A DNA stretch of 64,000 bases, from assembly GCA_011033025.1 (NCBI GenBank), contig WFMF01000106.1, forward strand, positions 248,001-312,000, read 5' to 3'. Source of the DNA: Beroe forskalii. Its lineage: Eukaryota > Ctenophora > Nuda > Beroida > Beroidae. The notes under the pieces are model-generated. The model was not told where the DNA came from. It did not search any database and saw only the letters and a program-made list of their open reading frames with translations. Position numbers and translations under genes: made by a program. Below, piece after piece: positions 1 to 12,500 of this stretch. Numbering within the stretch: the stretch's first letter is position 1; every line of letters begins with the position of its first letter.

Positions 1-119
1 ACCAGAGACATACGTCCGTCATCTAAGGTCTTTGGCGGTGCAGGGAAAGAGAGATGTTCCCGAACTTTTTCAAGCCCCTTTTGGGTCTTGACCTTGTTGT
101 GCTTTTAACAATATATCAG

Positions 120-285
120 TAAGCCGTGTCTTACAAACCGTTTCCCAGTTGATCCTGACCCTCGTCCCATGGACAAGGAGGACGTGGCTGAAATGTCGAT
201 GGGAGAATCGGCAGATAAAACTGCAACCATGAGGGTGCAGTTTATCAATCTCCTCAGGGTCAACGGACTCGAGATTGAGATTGAG
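120..285 (+). CDS. Anoctamin copy 1, N-terminal domain exon
   Basis: Encodes NRFPVDPDPRPMDKEDVAEM, then a stretch ending RVNGLEIEIE of the cytosolic dimerisation domain; donor GAG|GTATGC at 286. The start at 120 (ATATCAG|T) is inferred: the frame is closed upstream by a TAA at 106-108 that is absent in copy 2, so either this is the true acceptor or copy 1 is damaged here. Confidence 0.75.
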
Positions 286-3200
286 GTATGCGCGGATAGG
301 GGAAAATATACGCATTATCTTTAATTGTCTAGTATTTTCCCTATTTTATCTACATACTACAGTACAAAGGTACTGTAAAATGATCGATCATGTTTGTGCT
401 CTTATTTGATTCAAATTGTGGACTTATGCTAGAGCCTATTCGAAGTTGGTTACTGGAATCAATTTCCGAGCTTAGCACCGAGTTTCAAATCTTCTACCAG
501 GTTTTCTTGCGTTGAATTCTTCTCGATTTTAATAAAAAGTTCGATTTGTTTCAGAACTTCTCCTCCAAGTTCGAGGAGTACAGAGCAATAAAGATCTGCG
601 GATCTAACTTTGCCATGGACACCTGGGCCGAGAAATTCCTGCTCATGAAGCCGGTCGAACCACCCTACGGTAATAAGTCATCCAATCAGCACGCATAATA
701 CTCTGTTACTGCTCGCTGATTGGTTAACCAATAACACAAGATATATCCATTTATTGATGTAATAATTTAACTATAAAGCCTATCATATTTGTCATATTCC
801 TGAATGCTATGCAAATAGCTTTGACATCGACCTAAATGGGCTCGGCCAGGCCCGTTTCGCACCGAGGAATATCCCCATCGATTTTTCTTTTCGTTATGTG
901 AACGTATTGTTCTGACAAACCACCTACTTCTATTCTTGGTCCAATCAATGGTTATAACCATAAATCCAATCAGAGCGGAGAATACTCTCTTCCTGCCCGA
1001 AGATTGGTTTATCAATAATATACTGATAATTATCCTATTTTTCTGATTAATTTGCAGATATTTATAATTGATACTTAAATATAAAATATCGCTTTAAATG
1101 GGTTCGCCAGGCCCCTTTCTTTTAGCTTTCATTGCTGTTTTCGTGTCCTGTCTCTGGAAAACCATCTGCTATTATTCTTGAACCATCTTAACATCACCAT
1201 GTTGACATGAACATGTCTTCAACATCATAATATTCCATGAAGTATTTGGATGGGTATGTATCTAATGTTATCTAATGATAATAATCAGCTGCTTGTGTAT
1301 AAACTATAATGTAATCCTTTGAATAAACTATTATAAATCTCCATGATGCGGAATACTTAGAACAGTCATAAATCTGAGTTCGTGCGTACAGTATAATCTT
1401 GTTCTGTCTGGAGTTTTCTTTTTGAGAATACGATATCACTGCAAATTATCAGTTACAATAGTACAGGGAAAAACCTCACACTTTTAAACACTTACCGGTA
1501 TGATCTGGGAAATTCCTGTTGTTTCATATTATTTGATGTTTTATCTAATAGATTACAGTCTGCAATAAGCTCAATAGTTACAAAATTCGTAGTTCAAGTC
1601 AATATTATTAATGAAGAAGTGTATTGTTAGACGGATTTGTCGGCCATGATCAGTGGAGGCCAGATTCTTTTGTCTCCTTTAGTGCTCTTTCATAATTTTT
1701 TTAAGTTCTTTAAACCTTTGATGAATTGTCTGATATTCTGGTTGAGAAGCAATCGCTTGATGTGCAGACTTGACAAGGATGGAGTTATAATGCTGGGGGT
1801 AGGGGCCATACCTCAGTTAGAAGAGTTTTGTGGGTGGCATTCTGAAATTATTGTCTCATTGGACTATTTAATAATACCATGATACTTTTATTTGTTTCCC
1901 TAAGTAGCTAAGTGTCCAAAAGAGTGGAAACTGGGTGCTCTATGTCAAGGCTTTTTCTTGATAATTCTGCTCTCCGACTCATAAATTAACTTCGTTATCA
2001 ATCCAAGACTCTGGTGATTGGAATGCCTTTTTCTTCCAGTGCGGTTATGTTAATTAAGTGTTATTATTATCAGATAGATATCAATTTACTTGCTCAATGC
2101 TCACGGTCGTTCACCGTACAGATTTACAGATAACTTCCCCTGAGCGCATAGCTTCATCCGAGGTCGAAACCCCCCCTGAATCTTTTCACTCCCCCCTTCA
2201 TCCCAACTCCCCCCTGAATTTTCAAAATACCCAATCCCCCCCCTTTTGACCATCCGCCCCCTTATATGACAGAATCACACCTTCCCCCCACCTAAAATTA
2301 ATGAAAATATTCTGAGGATATAATTGTATCAAATTCAGCGAATTCCATGCACATTTCATTCATTTTGTATAAAATTCAAAGTTTGGTAAGATAATTATTA
2401 ATAATGGAACAAACATGCAACATGCAGTCATGCAACAAAAACTTACGTTGAAGGACACACCATGCTATCGGCTATTACTTAAGAACATCCATCCTAAAAA
2501 CTAAAACCTTGTGAGTGAATCTGAAAGTACACATCGAAAGTGTTGTATAATGCATCAAGTTGAATGGTCATTGGTCGACTTTAAAGAAATTATAACTTTT
2601 TTAAGATCATACGATGATATGAAAATTATGTCAGCAGTATGATTTAGTACTTGAATGGTATCTAGAAATGATACTAGATATGATAATTTCTATAAACTCA
2701 GAATACTGCAGTTTAGTAATCAAAAATCATTATCAATATGATTTTATTTTTGTATCGATTCAGTGAAATGAAAAACTGTTTTTTTTATTATAAATGTAAA
2801 AGTGTAAAAAGTTTCGTGTTACAGTATAAAATGAAATTAATACAACTTAAAATGCAGGTGCAAATAAAATAATCTTCAAATTTGAAGAGAGCTCAGAGCA
2901 TAATCTGAGCTGAATATAAACAAACAATTTAATTGTCATGTAATTAATTTAACAATCAACTTAGAAATAAAAAAAGTGGAAAATCGAACTGAATTCTATG
3001 ATCATAATCAGCTATATACATATCGTATATAGCTTAAATTTATTAAACGAAACAAAAAACCTCACCACTGATTCACCAGTCTGGTGTCTGAAAGTGAAAA
3101 ATACAAATAGTAAATAGTATTTTAAGAATTGTGATTTAGATATTAAATAATGCTACTAAAATTTAAACTTATCCATATACTCATATAGGATGTATTAGTC

Positions 3201-6200
3201 TCTGTTTAGATTGAAGACTTTTTCTCAAGTATCTTAATCACGTCTTTGTATTGATTAACCTCTCTTACAGGGATTTGGAGGACACCCAGCAGGTATAAGG
3301 TTTGAATGGTATCTTGTGTCATTGAATTACGTCTCTTTTCACAAATCATCTCCAAAATGGAGTAACTGCGCTCAAGGTAGCCCGTATTGGCTGCAGTAGC
3401 AAGCAGAATTTGGATGAGTTCAGAAACTTCTGGAAATGAAATACTTTGAGTGGTTATGAACTTCTTGAGGCATTCCACTTGGGACTTAGTCCCATTCAGC
3501 TTTTCGTGTAGCCAAAGTGTAGTAATGACTGGCCAGGCTTTAACGAACTGCAATTTGAAGCTCTCCCAAGACCCACTTTCGATTCTTGGAGAAAACTCAA
3601 TAGTGATCTCGTAGTTCATCCACTTCTCGGGCATAGTTTTAACAGTTCTCATCCCAAAGATTGTATACAAATCATACAGTTTATTAATACGCTCATCTAG
3701 GGTAGCTGTGCTTTCTAAGTCAAGACAGGACCAGAGAGTATACATAGAATCAGCAATCTGGTCGGAAATGTTCTCTGTGATGTTGTTTAATATTTTCTTC
3801 TTAAGTATATTCATATTTGACTTAGTCTCCTCAAGATAACTATCAGTATTGTGACCTCTTGGAACTCGAGAGTTCCTATTGAGCAGGATTTCTGCATCAT
3901 CAATTTTTAGCAGGATATTACCATTCACATCAATTGTCATGTTGGTTACAAATTTATCTGCATTGGTTGTCTGAAATGTGTCTTCCTGAAGCGCTGATAC
4001 CAGATTCTGTGAGGTCCTCTCAACTGTTGAAACCAATGTAGTATTCTTGTCAAGCGGCCTGAGGTACTCACTTTTCCACTTTTCACACAAATCAGACATG
4101 ATTGCTAGAACAAAACAAATCTTTGGTGAAAAAAGAGTATCTCTAGCCTTGGTATCTTTTAAAGCGATGGAAAACAATGCATTATAAACAGGAATTATGT
4201 TTTGGTACGTCTTGTGACATGCTGTTAGAAAATGACCCATTCGTGTACCACCCCATGTCCAAAGCCGAATTGGAGTCATGTTGAGTATCTTCATTGACTC
4301 CTCAAGAACATCTTTGTCCTTGATACTTTGTTTGAAATGTTTTATAACAGATCGAAGGGCTTCATAGCAGGTTACCACCTCTGCAACACTCATGGTCTTA
4401 GATGTAGCTAGTCTTTTTAAAGTCCCATCACAAGAGTGTGAAGCACAGCGGTTGCTGGGAATCGGCCAGCCAAACTCATCGGTAATTATTCTACCAGCTT
4501 TAAGATTGGTTGAGACTCCATCACCACAATTTCCAACTGGAATAGAGGTCATAAGTGCAATGAGATTGATTCTTTCTTCATCTGTACTCATGTAGCCAAG
4601 CTTCGTCAGTTTGAAGTATTGTGGGCATGGTTGCAATCCAGCTGCGTCCACAAGTCCAGTAAGTACACTACGAACTTGATGATATCCTGTCTCATTTGTA
4701 ACATGTTTCACCATCACAATTTCTTTTATCAGCACTTCGACAAGATCTTCAGAGGAAAATGCTCCAGGACATTTCGTAAGAGACATTGGTAACAAACACG
4801 GGTTATATTCTTTGTCTAAATACCGGACAGAAAAACCATTAAAAGATGTAGAAAACTTTGAAATCCCATCATGAATAAAACTCCAATATGGCGAAGATTC
4901 CAAATCCCTGAAGGGTGATTGAGAATCTTCTTTGTAAGCTTTCAATATAGCTCTCTCAACCACATTAATGTTATTCAAATTAACAGCTACTTTAGGGGGA
5001 GGGGCTGCAGTAACTCGCTCATTAATCGTAACACGAACGTCCTTGTTCTTGGTCAAAAGTTCATGGTAGGCACTAACTGTAGAAGTGGCTAAATCATAGC
5101 TCTGAATAATGTTAGTATGAGGATGTTTCATGTTGACTCCTCCATGAACAATCTTTATACAGAGCCCTTTTGCAAATTCATCAGTGGCATCACTGCATTT
5201 TTCTGACAGATTTATTCTCGTTTGACCAAGCAGTGCTCCCACATTTGCCATCTTAAGCTTCTTGTTGTACTTAGTGACAAGGACTGCATCATCTGCAGTA
5301 GCTGATCGTTTTCTAGCTTCCGACACAACAACAATCTTATCATTGGATTCGTTACCAGGCGAACTAAGTGGAAGGGCTTTAGAAAACGTAGGCTTCTTCA
5401 CCTGCTTAAACTTATTAATGGTTTGGGGATGACATGTATTGACGTGTTCAGTGGGCCTTAGTATGAATCTTCGGCCATTTGGCCCTGCCATAACATTGGC
5501 TTCATATGGTAGAAAACATCCTACAACATCAGTGGAATCTTGGTTCATTCCAAGCCTATCAAAGTTATCTATCAAATCACCCACTTTGGCATTCTCTCTG
5601 AGTTTATTGTCCTTTACATACTTTTCAATCAACTTAGGAAGTATCTGGGACTCGCACGTATTACAAAAAACACGATGCAAATCTTTCATACCAAGGTTTC
5701 CTTTGTTAGAAACACTAAGTTCCATCTTGTCTTTATCATAGTTATCTTTGGTTAAACCAAGCGAAGTTCGAACAGATTCTGGCAAAACATTGAAAGATGA
5801 ATAGCATTTACTGGAACTCTGCTTCTTAGTAAGGGAATGAAGCATACCCCAAGGGCAGATCATGAGAATCTTGTGCTCTTTAAATCCTTCCCCCTCCTGA
5901 CTATATGTCCATGTCTGCTCTAAAACAGTACTTTGAATAGTCAGTTTACCAAATTGGCGCCAGTTCCCTTGAGGCGGTAGCCGGTTCATAGAGTCTATCC
6001 GACTCTTCATTGAATCACTGCTGAATCCAAACAGTGAGTTACGTTTACCTTTGGATGAACTACTGCAAGGGGCAGGCTGTTGTGCCACTTCCTCTGGAGG
6101 GGCAGGAGGTGGAGTGGGGGGAGCTGTGGGTGGAATAGGTGCAGGCCTGCCCCCTTTGAAGAACTGATTGAGATTCTGCTGAGCCATTAACCATTCCTAA

Positions 6201-9200
6201 AGACTGACGTTGTGAGTTGAAATGAATGACTTTGCCATCCTATATCAGCTATAGTACACAGCTTACTTCGATATGCTTATATGAAAAAATGGCTGAAAGA
6301 TATAGCAATAGCTAAATATAGGGACAAAAGAGTAAGTAATTCTGTTAGCAACATCAACTTCACAATTTGAATTTTAAATGTGTGAATTTTGAATTGAATC
6401 ACAATAATGAAAATATCATCGTATGGACATGGAATATCAAATTCAATGAAACAGCACATTGCAAGTTAAAGAAGGTTTAACTCGGTTGATAACAAAAAAT
6501 GATATTCAAATATAGGTTAGAACATTAAATAATTTAATACCATTATGTATTGAGTAAAGTGTTAACCCGCAGCAAAAATGATGAAAGCTCATACATGAAG
6601 GCGAGAGTGTTCAGTGTCTTGTGTTCTTAGTACATGGTCTGTCTCAATAATCAATATGACAGTGATGATAAATTGTTAAACTATACGTATAAATGAAGAA
6701 GGAATTGTCACTAGCAGGTCTTGAATTGAAACTTATTAAAGTTGAAGTGTTTTTTGAAGGAACTCAATGCAGGTGGAACTGTGGAAGATAATATTTATAC
6801 GTTTAATTGGTGAATGGCGCAGCTGCAGCGTGTACAGGGTATACATTATACATTATACAATGAAATTCATTAAATTGTGATATGTCTATGAAGATCAGCA
6901 GCATTGCGGAGGGGTTATTTCTAAAATAACCTATATTTTGTTAATCATAACACAAAAACATTCCAGTTACATTCATAGCATATTATATATTATCATTGTA
7001 TCACACCGAAATGATATGTTACATCTAATTGGGTTTACATAGTAACATAAATTGGGTTTACTACATTCTCCAAGGGCAAGTTTTTTGGCACATAACAATC
7101 ACGCCCACTTCACGTCCACTTCTCCAAAAAATTTTGGCTTTTTCATGAGCCCAGGCCCCCAACCCCCCCCCCCTGAATTATTTCACTCCCCCCATCTGCC
7201 CAAATCCCCCCAGAATTCATAAATTCAGGTCAACCCCCCACCTACCTATGAAGCCCCAAAATCTTCATCCCCCCCCCTTTTCTTAGGGGGGGGATGAAGC
7301 TATGCTGAGCGTTAATCTCTATGTTTGTTTCGCTTGATGATTTCCTATTTCTGATCCCCGACTCATCAAGTCGTTATCAATCCACGAATCTGATGATTGG
7401 ATTATTACTTCTTTCAGTGCGGTTGTGTGATTCACATGCGGTTGTGATTCATTATCTTTCAAATTTAACATAACAGATAGATCTTATATATTTACTTGCT
7501 CAGCGGTCGTACACCATCAGATGTACAGATTAATTCCCTAAGCGTTCCATTGGAAACGTTCTATTTCTTGTTGTGCTGAACGATGAAGATACTGATCGGA
7601 GTGCCGCTTTCTGTCAGTATAGGAGCGTTTCACGTTTCAGATAAATATTCGTTTTGTTGTTTCGTCAGTATTCTCGTAAAGGCCCCACAAGCTCTAGGTC
7701 GAAATTTCAAATTATGTCACAAAATTACCGTATACATGTACTGAGTCGATCTAGCGTAAAAGAACAGTACATAAATAATCCAATTAGCGACAGGGCGTAA
7801 TCTAATACACGCGCGATTGGAGAGGGCCAGCATGTACCGGCAAGAATAACAAACGTATCTTACATATCTCCTGTGTTTCGCTGTTCGTTTCTCTTGTTTT
7901 GTTCCATTTTATACATTCAATACAAGCAACCGTGGATTAAATATTCGCATATTGCTTTTGCAATGTTTTTGAAGTTAACCTCATTGTCTTAGTCAAGTAT
8001 AATTATGTCATAATAAGTGTAATAAATAGACTATAGAGTCATAAATGATAATTTATAACAGTATCATTCAATATCCCAATTTGTTGAGTTCTAGAGTTCT
8101 AGATTAGACATCTGAAGTTACTCACCATAATTTGGTATTCAAATTCTAAATTTACCTATTCGTTGATTTAATACTTAAATAGACTTAACATGGTTTTGAA
8201 CTTAAAACTATTATGAATTTAATCGTCGTGAACCACACAAAATTTGCCAAGTATCAAGTACTGCATTTATTGGTTTGTCTGCGATCACTGCCCACATGGA
8301 TGCTGAATCATCCTCTTCTTCGGAGCCTTTGAAGAAGAAGCAAAAGTCTGGTGGTTCGTTTTGTTCTTATGCATCATGCTCAAACGGATTCACAAACTGT
8401 CTCAAAAGCATCATTTTGCGAATGTGACAAATGTTTCGACAGTAAAGTTCAGCCAAGCTGTATGTTGTAGAGTTGTAGGAAGTGTGATGAACTCTCTGAC
8501 CTTATATATCTGAGCTATACAATTGCGTAACAGAAACGAATATTTTTGACGGTTTGGTCTCGCAAGGACTAGAGTACACCCGTTTCATACACGGTTCATC
8601 AATCAAGGATTCTAAAAAATGGATGAGTATCTTTCTAAGCCCTTGAATAACGGCCTAAAACGTCATTTACTTTATCGTAACTTCGTGATCATGGCCAACA
8701 AAGGACATCCATTAGGCAAAAATAATCGAACTGTAATCCCAAGGTGTGTTGTTGGCAAGATCAGAGAAAAATACCCGCAAGAATATGGTTCCTATGAGGG
8801 TTATCATGATGTACGGGTGATAGAATAACTACATGAGGGATATGTCATATATTATGTGTCCCAATTACTATAATGGATGTTTCAGGCATGTTATATTCAT
8901 AGAAACATATTGGTAATTTGAACTAATTAGTTCCATCACCTGCCACAACATTCTATATTGCACTAATTACATAATAAGTTCACGTAAAAATAAACGATTA
9001 TCCATTGTACTATTGTATAACACGTATCACACATTACACTATAGCGCAACATGCTGGCCCTCTCGGATTACAAGCAACTACGCGCCCTAATATCTCGTAA
9101 TCCAATTAACTCTAGAGGGTGGGACAAAGCGCATTCTCTACATCAAGCTAATATCTATCCATTAAGATAAAGTTGTTTCTAGAGCTTGTGGGCCCTTTAA

Positions 9201-9487
9201 TTTCATAATTTGATTGATGATAACAAATTGATGATTCCTATAATTTATATAGAAGTTGAATAACTGGTCCCTTCCCTCATACTCTCATACTCTGTTAGTG
9301 TCTAGGTTCTTGGGGATAAGTTCTGTATCACGTATTCTATTCCATATGCATCAATGTGCGTATATAGCTTCCGTCAATGAAAATGATTTCACGTGATTTC
9401 AGCTTTACTGAAACGGGCGTTATATTAAAATGATGATATTTCTTCTTCTGTCTTTGTTATGAAAATATGATATTTCAATTAAAAATA

Positions 9488-9519
<32 letters not shown>

Positions 9520-12500
9520 TGAATGAACGGTTATTTTGCCTCATTTTGTTGTTCGCATCGAAGCTACGTACGCCGTAGCCTTAGGGAGGAACTATTGAAG
9601 TGCAGAAAGAACAATGAACAAATTAATCGGGGTGTTGTGATAAAATGAATGATTGTTTTTAGGTACATTTGGTAAGATGTTTTAAGCGCATTTGGTAAGT
9701 TGTTACTGCGTATTGATATTATTAGTGATGATAATATAATACACTAATACGATCAGAGCTATAATAGGAGACGGATGGTGTGGTTCAACGGTCCAACAGA
9801 TCTTTTCGAGTGCTAAATGTATTGTTTTTGTTTCATGAAGCACTGACGTATTGAGCTCTACCATTCTATCGAGGAACAGGACGTAGCCAGATTTTTCAAA
9901 AGGAGGCGTCGAGTTACATTGGAAACCTGTTGAATGTTTTATTTTGCGTGGCTCAAAGCTTTCAATATGACAAAATGAACAAAATTTTAGCAATTTCTGC
10001 ACAAAAAGGGGTAGGCAGCCACCTGTGTCGCCTTCCCCTGGCTACGCCCCTGTCGAGGAAGCGGTATATTGAGCAGGTGCTTCCAGTTGTCCGGATATCT
10101 TCAGCTAAATACTTAAATACGCTGAAGCGGATTTGTGTTCAAATATTGAGTCTCGGATGGATTTCGAGTTTCCTGGCGGCAGTTCGAACCAGATGGCTCG
10201 TGGTAATTATTTGGAAGTCGAATAAGACGGTGTTTTTGAGGGAGATAATTCTTACTACATATTCTTGAGTGTATGATAATCCCGGTTGGAATATCCTGCA
10301 ATCCGGGCAATCCTAGCTGGGCAACATTATTTGTTGAAGCAACCATGAAATTTCAGAATTTAACGACTTAAAATTAGGTGTGCAGCTACAATTTTACTGT
10401 TACATCAGCCAGTTTTTAAAAATGGAGAGTGAAACGTGCAATCATTGTTTGCTACTCACTGTATCACCATCAGTATGCAATGCATAAAATTTCCATTTTA
10501 TTCTTAGCACTAGTCAGGATTTAGAAACATTGAATTACGTACCTACTACGTTGGTATCATTCATATTATGATATTATACCTTGCCTTCTTAATAATTACT
10601 ACAGCTGAAGGGATATGCGCAGTCTATCTACTTCCCTCATAATATCCAGCATATATCCTGTATTCGATGCTAGCGCAACCAGAGCAACCCAACTTGTTAC
10701 TATTTTCAGAGGATTGTAAGCGGAGCTTACAATCCTGGAGGCTCTCTAGCAATCCTGGTTGCAATCCTGGTTGCAGCTGATTAGATTATTGTGAGGGTGA
10801 GCTGTAGTAAAACACTGCTGCTGAGAGCAGCAACTTGCAAGCTCTCTATAGCGGTGGTTGCACTTCCAGTCGGCATGATCTGATCGAGTTTTAACTTTTA
10901 ACAAGTGGACTAAATTTTAGCGGGCACAAAAATTCGATTTAGAAATAAAATTAGAAATAAAAACCAGGGGTAATATTCATATTCAAGATACGGCGACACA
11001 TAGACAATATTAAATCATGATCAATATTCAGTCTGGAATTTGGTTTTTTCGAACTCCTGTACTAGGTATGAATTACATAATTTGTAGTCTAATCGGGGCT
11101 TCTGAATCAAAAAATTAGAGATTTTTGAATGAAACACGCTGTTTAAATCTCGGATATTTTCTTGCTCAAATGAAGGAAAACCCTGCAAAAACATACGTTT
11201 TTAGCAAAAATTTTCCGGGGGGCTTCGCCCCCTAGACCCTACAGGGGCTCTGCCCCCGCTGGGGGCTGCGCCCCCAGACCCCTGCTGCAGCTCGCTCGGC
11301 GCCGCTTCGCGGCACCTCACTCGCAACCAAAAGCTACCGTGCTCGCTTCGCTCGCACAGGATTGGCAACCAGCCTAACCTTTATTCCAACCGGGATGATA
11401 ATATCACGTTTTAAATGATAGCGCGTGGTGGAATTTCACGTGAGCTATCTAGTACATCCGTGAAATCTTCCAAGTCAGTGAAATCAGACGTCGGAATTCG
11501 CAAGGAGTCATCCTCGACATCCAAGGATAAAATGATACTGTAATTCTGAGGTGGCTTACTGCACACCTTCTTCAGGTCTTTCAATCTATTCCCTTTCAAT
11601 CTGCTGTTTATTATACACTATACCGACTCAATCTTATTATAACTCGAATAGCTTCGATCTTATGACTTCAATCTTATAACTTCAATCTAATAACTTCAAT
11701 CTCTTAACTTAAATAACTTCCATCAAGTAATAAAATATCATTTTTATCTTCAAAATAGCTAATAAGGTTCAGTCAATGGCATTTTGATCTTTTCTGTTAT
11801 TGTTATGGATATATTAATATTTTTGAAACATTGTAGGAGATTTTGTGAGTTCCTGTGAGGAACATGTAGTCTAGTCTGCATCTGGCGGTATTGCAAGCTT
11901 TCTGTTTCTGAAAACCGTCCGTTTCTGAATGTTCTATCAATATCTGAATTGTACCAATCTCTTGTTTCTCTGATGAGCTGCTCTTCCTCTCTCACATAAT
12001 GCTGAAAGGATTTCGGCTGTATCATCAGAGCTATTCATCGAGTGGTGTTTGTCTCATTTTCTGAGATATTCAGATTCTAAGTTGCAATTTCACATGGAAC
12101 TAGTTACACGGTTCACATAATGAAACTAGTTCTCATGTTCCTCTCCCACAGTCCCACTGTCGTCGTATCAATTGTGCGGTTGAATTCTGCATCGTATCGA
12201 CGTTGTTTTAATCCTTATTTCCTATTCTAAAATTTATTGTAGAGTATAGGTTCCGCTTTGCTGCTGGGATTGAGTTCTTTTTTTTTTTTGATTGACCAAT
12301 TCCCGCGAGGAACTCTGTTCTAGCTTCAAAGAATATATAGTTTTTGAATATTCTATTATTATCATTATTATTTTTATTATCATTATCTGAATTGTACCAA
12401 TCTGTTGTTGCTCTGATGAGCTGCTCTTCCTCTCTCATATAATGCTGAAAGGAGTTCGGCTGTGTCATCAGAGCTATTACCTCTCTAGTACCAATTCCCG

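Larger units (their letters stand above)
1327..11755. mobile_element. Left-arm-specific block of nested insertions
   Basis: Alignment of the arms stops near left 1327 / right 50190 and resumes near left 11755 / right 50170. The extra 10.4 kb lies in the intron after 555-669. It contains the hAT element, the P2X7-like remnant, a MITE, a TIR element and the rest listed separately. A direct repeat of about 200 bp (roughly 1960-2140 and 7350-7560) flanks the hAT element; it is diverged and is not a target duplication. Confidence 0.7.

Noticed and set aside
767-1015. 82-codon minus-strand ORF conserved in both arms
   Set aside because: It lies in a duplicated AT-rich foldback block, shows no protein features, and its second copy is not open.
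1960-7560. LTR retrotransposon suggested by the 200-bp direct repeats
   Set aside because: No reverse transcriptase, primer-binding site or polypurine tract seen; the internal ORF is hAT-like and TIRs lie inside the repeats.
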